Source of the DNA: Zeugodacus cucurbitae
Taxonomy: Eukaryota > Arthropoda > Insecta > Diptera > Tephritidae
Length of the DNA: 64,000 bases
Direction: 5' to 3'
Assembly (NCBI RefSeq): GCF_028554725.1
Contig: NC_071671.1
Coordinates: forward strand, 12,064,001 to 12,128,000
In this document: piece after piece, positions 57,949-64,000 of the stretch
Layout of the letters: every line of letters begins with the position of its first letter
How positions within the stretch are numbered: position 1 is the stretch's first letter
Made by a program: the position numbers and the translations under genes
Notes under the pieces: generated by a model
Databases searched by the model: none
What the model saw: only the letters and a program-made list of their open reading frames with translations
Told to the model about the DNA's origin: nothing

Positions 57949-58134
57949 GATAATTAGTTGAAATGTTCAAAAACTTCAATTAAATCATTTGTTTATATAC
58001 CTATTTGTTTTTTTTCTGTCACCTAGGAACATATCCCCTATAATCCCATATAAATTACCATCCCGTATTCACGGTTTCTGTATTCGCGGCATATTTATGG
58101 AACATATACCCCGCAAATAAAGAGCTTTTACTGT

Positions 58135-59849
58135 ATTTCTTTTTGCTTTTCCTAAGAAGTTGATTACTTTCATTTAACTTTATTTTATTTTATCTTCAAC
58201 TTCAACAAATCTAGTATCTTGACAGTAATAAACGGTTTTAGAAATGAGGTGCTGGAAAAATTTCCCATGTTTCACAATACAAGAAAGAGGGGTGAAAGGA
58301 AAAATTCCACGAAAAAGCTTCTAAATAGAATCCATTGAATAGCTTTATCCGATAAGATAACACATGCAGTATGGTACCAGAGATTGCAAGTTTAAACTGA
58401 GAGAGAGATAGAGTTCCATCTTCATTTGAAAAGGATGTTATGTTTTCTCATTCTCAAACAGTAACTAACTTTGTGATGCCTTCAAAGCCATCTATGCTGA
58501 TTTTTTGCATTTTTGTAGTGTCGCTTATGCTTGATATGATAAGGAAGTGGTAAACAAGGTATGGAGAGAACGTGACTTTAAGACGTTAAAATAATTGGAG
58601 AGATACAAGAAATTCAAAAAATTTATTGAAATTATAATAAAAATAGCATTCTCATTTAAAGAAAAAAGCTTACTGAGCGCATTCAATGAGTTTGCTACCG
58701 GGTAGAGTAACTATTTAAAAAATTTGATTTCTTTCACGTATTTTTCAATATTTTTTTATACCTTCTGCTTGAAGTAGCAAATAAACGAGCGCTTTATGAA
58801 AATTGAAACGCATTTTCACGCTGAATGTTTACGCACACACACATTCACATTTACATTAATATGCATTGCATATTTAAGTGTTTATTTGAGTGATGTTCTT
58901 GTTGTTTTTGTCACAGCTGTCGGTGTTGCTGTTGCTGTTGCGCAATTATTGCGTGCTGAGCAAATTAAATTCGTGTTAAATGGGAATCAAAATTAAAAGC
59001 GAATGTGAGACGACATATTTTAAGAGCACACACACACAGGCACTCATACAACTACAAACAGATATATACAAATACAGGCCAGGTGGTGGCTTTGTGTGTG
59101 CTTAGTGTGCGTATTTGCAAAAAAAGGTTTTTTACTTCGTTTTTTATATTTTTTTAAATTTATTTCTCGCACTTTTTTTTTTGGCCGCGGCCGCCAGATT
59201 TTCGCGAGTGGCAAATGTGTTTGAGCAATAAACAGTAAATGAAAGCATATGTGCGTGTACGTGCATGTGACAGGCTCGAATTGCACTCGCACGCGCACTT
59301 TCACGCATACAAGGCTCTTTTGCGCTGTTTTGCGCCTTGTTGTATGCTACAGCAAAATGTGCGTTGCATGAATGTGCGCAATGCACTCGTGCAATTTTGT
59401 CAACAGGCTTGAATATTTCAGCGCGTACAGCATACACACATACATACAAACATAAAACAGTTATATACCAACACACATGACCATTAGACTCAACTACAAA
59501 ATTTGCATCTGTCGCTGGTGTTTTTTTTTACTGCTGCTTCGGTATTTCCGCCTGGCATTTGTGGCAAGCGACAAAGATGAATGTTGCACGACTGCCGCTG
59601 GCATTGCGACGCTGACTAGCATGCAATGCAATGTCATGTGATACTATGCGAGCCAATAAAATGTAGAAAAAGCAAAACAAAGAAAAAAAACAAAAAATTG
59701 CTTTAAAAATGAAAGTGCTGCGCAAACTACAGCTGCCTACAGAAGCTTTAAAGCACATATTTTACATATTTTTTATTCTATATTTTTCGAACCAGCAAGT
59801 CAACAACAATTTTCGTTATACTGACATTTGCAGTGAAAACTTGTAAATA
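58135..59849. other. Non-coding DNA
   Basis: AT-rich to 58750, then CA/GT-rich and GC-richer to 59700. A GGCCGCGGCCGCC stretch is at 59182-59194. Frames at 59044-59758 on the minus strand have no motif. This could be regulatory sequence of a nearby gene. Confidence 0.4.
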
Positions 59850-60095
59850 AAAAAAAATTCTTAACCCTTGAAATGACCAGAAAATAAAAGCGCAATTTTA
59901 GTGTAAAATAAAAATATTTTTTTTTTATTCTTGGTTTTGCTTTACCAAACAGTGTAATCATAAAGGACAAAACTTAAAAAATAAAAAAACTCTTAACCCT
60001 TAAAACACACAGCGAATAAAAGTGTAAAAAATTTTATTTTTGTGTTTGTTGTTGCTTTACCCAACAGTGTAATCATAAAAGGCAGACTTTTAAAA
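59850..60095. repeat. Diverged direct repeat, about 120 bp, two units
   Basis: Two adjacent units share CTTAACCCTT, AATAAAAG, TTTTATTTTT, GCTTTACCCAACAGTGTAAT and CATAAAAGG in the same order (first unit about 59855-59970, second about 59985-60095). Old tandem duplication of unknown origin. Confidence 0.65.
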
Positions 60096-60629
60096 ACTGC
60101 GTGTCATGTTTTTTGCAGCGACAAAGTCAGCGCTTCGCCAAAATAACCGCCAGTCAAATATTTTTTGTTGCATATCCGCAGGCGCAATGTCGCTTATAAG
60201 CAACTAAATGAGTTTTTAAAGCGGCGCACAAGCACAGTTGTGTTGAATTTTCTCTATATAACCAGAGCAGTGCATGCCAACAGCATATATATTCATACAG
60301 CATACATACATATATGTATATATCTATATGCGACTCTGTAGATATGTATTTATTAAAATGTGTAATTGTTGTCGGTGTTGTCAGTGCTCAGCTAACCAGG
60401 CTAACCGGCGGTTTTACAATGCGCCGCCCACCCAGCGTGCAGTTGTCGTGACAGTTTGCGGCTGGTTATCATAGTTGAGTCCACAAAACCCGTAGCGAGA
60501 AAAGGCGTTCTAAATCAGTGTGTGTGTCGCATAAAGCAAAGCAGTTGACAGTTAATGATATACGAGTGGGGTTTCAAAGATTCCTTTTGTGGAAAGTCGA
60601 GTAGAAATGAAAAAGTGAACGTTGTAAAC
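60096..60629. other. Possible promoter/5' leader region
   Basis: GC-richer sequence with a TATATAA at 60255-60261 and an ATCAGTG initiator-like site at 60514-60520, ahead of the ORF at 60630. Spacing between TATA and any initiator is not canonical. Suggestive only. Confidence 0.25.
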
Positions 60630-60707
60630 ATGAGGTTTTTGCTAAAATGTATGATTTCAGCACTTTTTGTGACCTTCGTAGTTCATGCCGAACGAAGGCA
60701 ATTTTAA
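60630..60707 (+). CDS. Signal-peptide-like short ORF, possibly the start of a first coding exon
   Basis: A 25-residue frame starting ATGAGG after GTAAAC: basic N terminus (MRFLLK), a hydrophobic core (MISALFVTFVV) and a small-residue site H-A before ERRQF. This is the n-h-c layout of a secretory signal peptide. It stops at TAA 60705-60707. A secreted protein would need splicing out of this frame; the only donor-like sequence is a weak GC type (GAAG then GCAATT at 60698). It could also be a tiny independent ORF or chance. Not recognised as any known gene. Confidence 0.3.
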   Translation: MRFLLKCMISALFVTFVVHAERRQF

Positions 60708-61159
60708 GAGAGTTGTTTGGAGATTATTCAATTTCTTAATATTTTTTTTTTACTTTTTTGTGCTAACTATTTTTAAGACTTCTTCTGGGACATGAACCTT
60801 TAAAATATATAATTATTTGTAGCTGTTAAAGTTTGTGACAATTTATTTTTGATTGCAATATTTGAGTTAAGTCAAAAATTTGGAAAAAGTCAGATCTTCA
60901 GTCATAACTTTCACTATAACCTAATTTTAGGTTATGAACATAATACTATCTACGAAGAGTGTTCAAAAATAACAGAACGAGAAGAAATATGTATTCATTC
61001 GTTAATATTATTGTTGTCGCCTTTAGAATAGTCCCCACCGCTTTTTCCAATCGTGCAAACATTTCTCAAACTCGAATTTTTGTAATAGCCTTTGACTCTT
61101 TCTCGTATGCTTGTAAAACGAACAGCTCTTTAAGTTTCGGTTTATTTCTTAAAATAGGG
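60708..61159. other. Non-coding DNA
   Basis: AT-rich; no gene recognised. An open frame at 60959-61237 continues into the DINE-like repeat and lacks motifs. Confidence 0.45.
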
Positions 61160-61440
61160 AAAAGGGACACGGAAACCTATGAAGATGGCGAAATAAAACT
61201 TTACAGAAATACTATATTTGATATGTGGCACCACTAGTGGAAAAATTGTCGAAATCGGACTATAACTTTTCAAGGGCACGGATATCGAAAATGAACAACT
61301 CAGTGCCTATGGGTAATTTTTCACCAAATATATCGGCAAATCTCTCAGATATTCTTTTTCTTATAATAGTGTGTCTCTTTACCAAAAATGGTTAAAATCG
61401 GGTCATAATTTCCCATAGCTCCTAAAGCTCTTCAAAAGAA
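61160..61440 (-). repeat. DINE/INE-like repeat fragment (copy III)
   Basis: Inverted, internal piece matching about 47515-47770 of copy I: AAATTGTCGAAATCGGACTA, ATCGGCAAATCTCTCAGATA and TAGTGTGTCTCTTTACC. It abuts the mariner derivative at 61462. Confidence 0.65.
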
Positions 61441-61461
61441 AAACAATAGATTAATTCTGAG

Positions 61462-62147
61462 TACGTGGGCTGCTATATATATTTCTGGCCTAATAATGAA
61501 AATAGGAATATTTAACGAAAATGGTTTTATTGTTTTTCAAAATATTCTCCATCAAGATTTATACACTTTTGCATGCGCTCAAACCAATTTTCGCAGCACT
61601 TTTTTGAGCCTTTTTTTGAGCGATTGTCCAATTGTGCGGGATCCAACGAGAACAAACCTTTTTTTACGGCCAGGTGTTCATGTAATATCGAATGTATGCT
61701 GATGGGAGAAATGCATAGGCATGCCTCTATCTGAAGGTATGTTACATGACGGTCTTGCAATATCAGTTCACGTACGGCATCAATGTTTTCTGGCACAACG
61801 GCTGTTTTTGGACGACCTTAACGGAATTCGTCTTTGAGCGAGCGTCGGCCACGATTGAATTCGTTGTACCAGTTTTTCACAGTGCTATAAGATGGTGCTT
61901 CATAGCCATACAAAGATTTTAGTTAATCGATGCACTCTTGTCGCGATAATCCACGTCGAAAGTTGTGAAAAATGATCGCACGAAAATGTTCACGAGTTAA
62001 TTCCATTTTTTGGCCGAGATGAATTTTTTAATTCCCTGTAAATAAAACAATTCACGATTAAATGACAAAACGTGCTGAGTGATGTTATGCTAAAAAATGT
62101 CAAACTTTCCAATGGAAATGTCAGATTGCACCTGGCCAGCCCTCGTA
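61462..62147 (-). mobile_element. mariner deletion derivative, 686 bp (copy 2)
   Basis: Inverted relative to copy 1 at 41553-42238 and the same length. Ends: TACGTGGGCTGC on the left, and on the complement of the right TACGAGGGCTGGCCAGG. The minus-strand frame starts with ATG at 62006 (MELTREHF), has the same TAA in ID*LKS, continues through MPENIDAVRELILQDRHVTY and SIHSILHEHLAVKKG, and jumps to NWFERMQKCINLDGEYFEKQ at 61527. Confidence 0.85.
61527..62006 (-). pseudogene. Truncated mariner transposase (catalytic domain deleted, copy 2)
   Basis: The N-terminal DNA-binding region joined to the last 20 residues, with no DDD catalytic residues. It shares the TAA stop of copy 1 but lacks the second stop of copy 1 (reads HVTYLQIEAC). 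The C-terminal 89 codons (61796-61527) are open. Confidence 0.8.
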
Positions 62148-64000
62148 TTTGTAGCTTTGATTTTGATACTCATCTTATAATAATAAAATTTTACCTCAAC
62201 AGTATTAATGATTTAAAAACTTAAGAAAAATAACAGCCTACCATTCAAAATATTTTTTACTACAAGCTTTTAAACCCACTCTATTTGTTACCTATTGCAG
62301 TGCTTCTTTATCGTCGTTTTTTAATTTTTTTTATCTACATACAATATATTTTTTTTATAAATTTTAAATGTTTAGACTGTTGGCAACCTATTTTTAATAT
62401 CCAAAATGGTCTTCAGTCTTTTTTGCCAAACAGTTGGCAACCTTTATATAAAAATCGTAATCGAAAATTATGTAATATTCTATTATACTATGAAATCCAT
62501 ATGAAAATTTTACTTTAACCGAATGATTTTTCTGACTTTTCAATACTAAACATCTGGTAACCTTCTAATTTTGTTTGGAGTCATTCAACTATTTTACGGT
62601 ATGGTAGGAAAACTGGTGCAAATCGTGTCTGCTTTTACGACTTTGAATTGTAAACTGCAAACGTAACGGTGTTTTATTGTGCTACAAAATTTCGTAGCAT
62701 ATAATGGACTAGCAGACCGCTCCACGGGTTTAAGCAAACATTTCAAAATAAGTTTTTACACACTTATGGACACTCTCCCATACATATGTATGTATTTTCC
62801 TGTTTATTGCGTTGGTTCATATACAAAAAAGTAAAATGAGGAAAATTCGAACATGAAATTATAATATAGTTTATTTGTAATGAGCTGAAACTAATTACGA
62901 CCTCTAGTCTTTGATGTCTTTGATGATCTTTCTCTCTGATTATGAAGGCTTTGGGAACGCTTAGGCACACACATTTTCACATTTTGTTCTTCAAGCCGCT
63001 GCACACGCTCCATACTCGATTCTCAAGCGCGTACTTGGAAGGTTTTGAAATTTTGTTCAGCAAGCAGTTGCGAGCGCTTGTACTCGACTCTCTGGCACGC
63101 GATTGCGATGCGAAGAGAATGACTTGCAAGACAATTTTCAGTTTCAGATTAAGCTTTTCCATCACGGAGTCTTTTTGATACCCTCACCTGAGAGCTATTT
63201 CCAGAAAGTTGAGATTCTAGCAATAAATATTGCCTATGTTACTCGGGGTGAAAGAATTTTTGAAATCGGCGCAGTAGTTTTTGAGTTTATTCATCACAAA
63301 CATACATACAAATCTATAATCTCTTTATAATGGTAGTATAGATTATAATACTAAGAATATATAAAGCGCTTTGAAGACTGGCGCTAATAATAACGTACCT
63401 AAGATTATTTTATATAAAATTCGGTGGCAATTCATTATTAATTCCCCCTTTGTATGCTTTCTAAAGCCACTGAAGTCAGACGACATTTTTATTGCACGTA
63501 AAAAAATATTTCCAAAGGGTAACTTTCTTTTTTTTGTGTAGTGATGTGTAAATATTTTTGCAGGTTTTTTCCGAGTTGTACAGTTACAAATTTTTTCCTT
63601 TTATTTGTCACAATTTTCTAGTTTCTGCCGAGTTTTTATATTTTTTTGTTTGCTGTCCGCTTGCACTGTCGCTTTGTTGTTGATACATTTCACTGTGTCA
63701 CTCTGTGTTGGTTTCTTTTATTTTTAGACTAGCAGTGTTTGCAGCTAATTTCATTATTTTTGGCAGACAACATAAGCGCCGAGTACAAAATGTAAATAAA
63801 TAAATAAATATAAAACCCGTTAAAATAAAATAAAATAAAGTCGAGAAGATATATGAAGACTTTCACCTAAAAGAGTAAGCAAATAAAAAAGGAGATATGT
63901 GAAGAATAATGGCCAGTCGGTGCTTGCCAACTTTTCGACGCTTTCACTGAGTTGAAGGTCACTTGCACAGACACACTCGAACGCATACACAGAGATACCT
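62148..64000. other. Non-coding DNA
   Basis: AT-rich; no gene recognised. At 63180-63345 a stretch ending TCTTTATAATGGTAGTATAG resembles a dispersed insect repeat 3' end. TAAA repeats lie at 63794-63830. Confidence 0.45.

Larger units (their letters stand above)
56661..58061. repeat. 702-bp tandem segmental duplication
   Basis: Two directly adjacent copies, 56661-57362 and 57363-58061, appear identical wherever I compared them. Each includes 40 bp of flanking sequence plus the left end of a pogo-like element. Copy 1 ends and copy 2 begins at a TATTCA that also occurs at the outer right boundary (CCCGTATTCACGG), so a 6-bp microhomology marks the join. Either a very recent duplication or an assembly artefact. 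Confidence 0.9.
56704..58134 (+). mobile_element. pogo/Tigger-like element, duplicated internally
   Basis: Left end CAGTAAAAGCTCCTTATTCG (56704 onward, repeated at 57406); the right end, on the complement, is CAGTAAAAGCTCTTTATTTG, ending at about 58134. TA flanks both. TATTCGCGG motifs recur inside both ends. The interior encodes the C-terminal end of a pogo-type transposase, present twice through the 702-bp duplication. Original unduplicated length would be about 730 bp, so this was already a deleted copy before the duplication. Confidence 0.75.

Noticed and set aside
60255..60261. TATATAA as a TATA box
   Set aside because: The nearest initiator-like site is about 40 bases away, outside the usual spacing of about 30, so no promoter call is made on it.
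1..64000. tRNA genes, rRNA, CRISPR arrays, LTR retrotransposons or endogenous viruses
   Set aside because: I looked for cloverleaf A/B boxes, regular spaced repeats, paired LTRs and Gag-Pol/Env motifs and saw none convincing; a covariance-model scan would be needed to exclude tRNAs.

Overview
This window looks like non-coding, transposon-rich chromosomal DNA of a higher fly, most plausibly a tephritid fruit fly. It is AT-rich and full of dispersed relics. It has no operons, ribosome-binding sites, rRNA or CRISPR array, and I recognised no tRNA. Every confidently recognised protein belongs to an insect-type transposable element. The tephritid suggestion is an inference: it rests on an intact DD41D 'rosa'-type mariner (a family first described from Ceratitis) together with dipteran-style interspersed repeats. 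I find no complete host protein-coding gene. The best host-gene evidence is a long, transposon-free, 5'-UTR-like stretch ending in a good splice donor near 29671, and a short signal-peptide-like reading frame at 60630.

Layout. 1-12 kb: 5'-truncated RTE-like non-LTR relics (2973-3655, 8838-9935), a 113-bp tandem array (6225-6743), a purine-skewed stretch (5340-6060) and an RNase H relic (10640-11100). 12.3-14 kb: a 1,695-bp Transib (RAG1-related) transposon with intact 38-bp inverted ends, a CGTCG target duplication and the C-terminal part of its transposase. 14.4-17.3 kb: another RTE-like 3' end, a MITE, and a Helentron-like element carrying an endonuclease relic and interrupted by a 676-bp hobo-like hAT element. 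18.9-27.4 kb: further non-LTR, mariner and Tc1-like relics. 28.5-29.7 kb: the putative first exon, followed in the presumed intron by a Tigger-like MITE and a nearly complete Jockey-clade retrotransposon (30.4-34.15 kb, minus strand). 34.5-45.7 kb: mariner derivatives, RNase H relics, the intact rosa-like mariner (42710-44016) and two MITEs. 47.2-49.9 kb: two copies of a DINE/INE-like repeat lying tail to tail. 51.5-52.5 kb: a non-LTR relic holding a 61-bp tandem repeat. 55.4-58.1 kb: the second Helentron-like copy, a Tc1 relic and a pogo/Tigger relic caught in a 702-bp tandem duplication. 59.8-62.1 kb: diverged direct repeats, the signal-peptide-like ORF, a third DINE-like fragment and a second mariner deletion derivative.

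The elements do not form a pathway. Their interest is as a layered record of insertions. The Helentron copy without the hAT is the empty site for the copy with it. Two mariner derivatives share one internal deletion and one stop codon. Only the rosa-like mariner keeps an uninterrupted transposase. The most interesting single object is the Transib, whose ends resemble V(D)J recombination signals with a 12-bp spacer at both termini.
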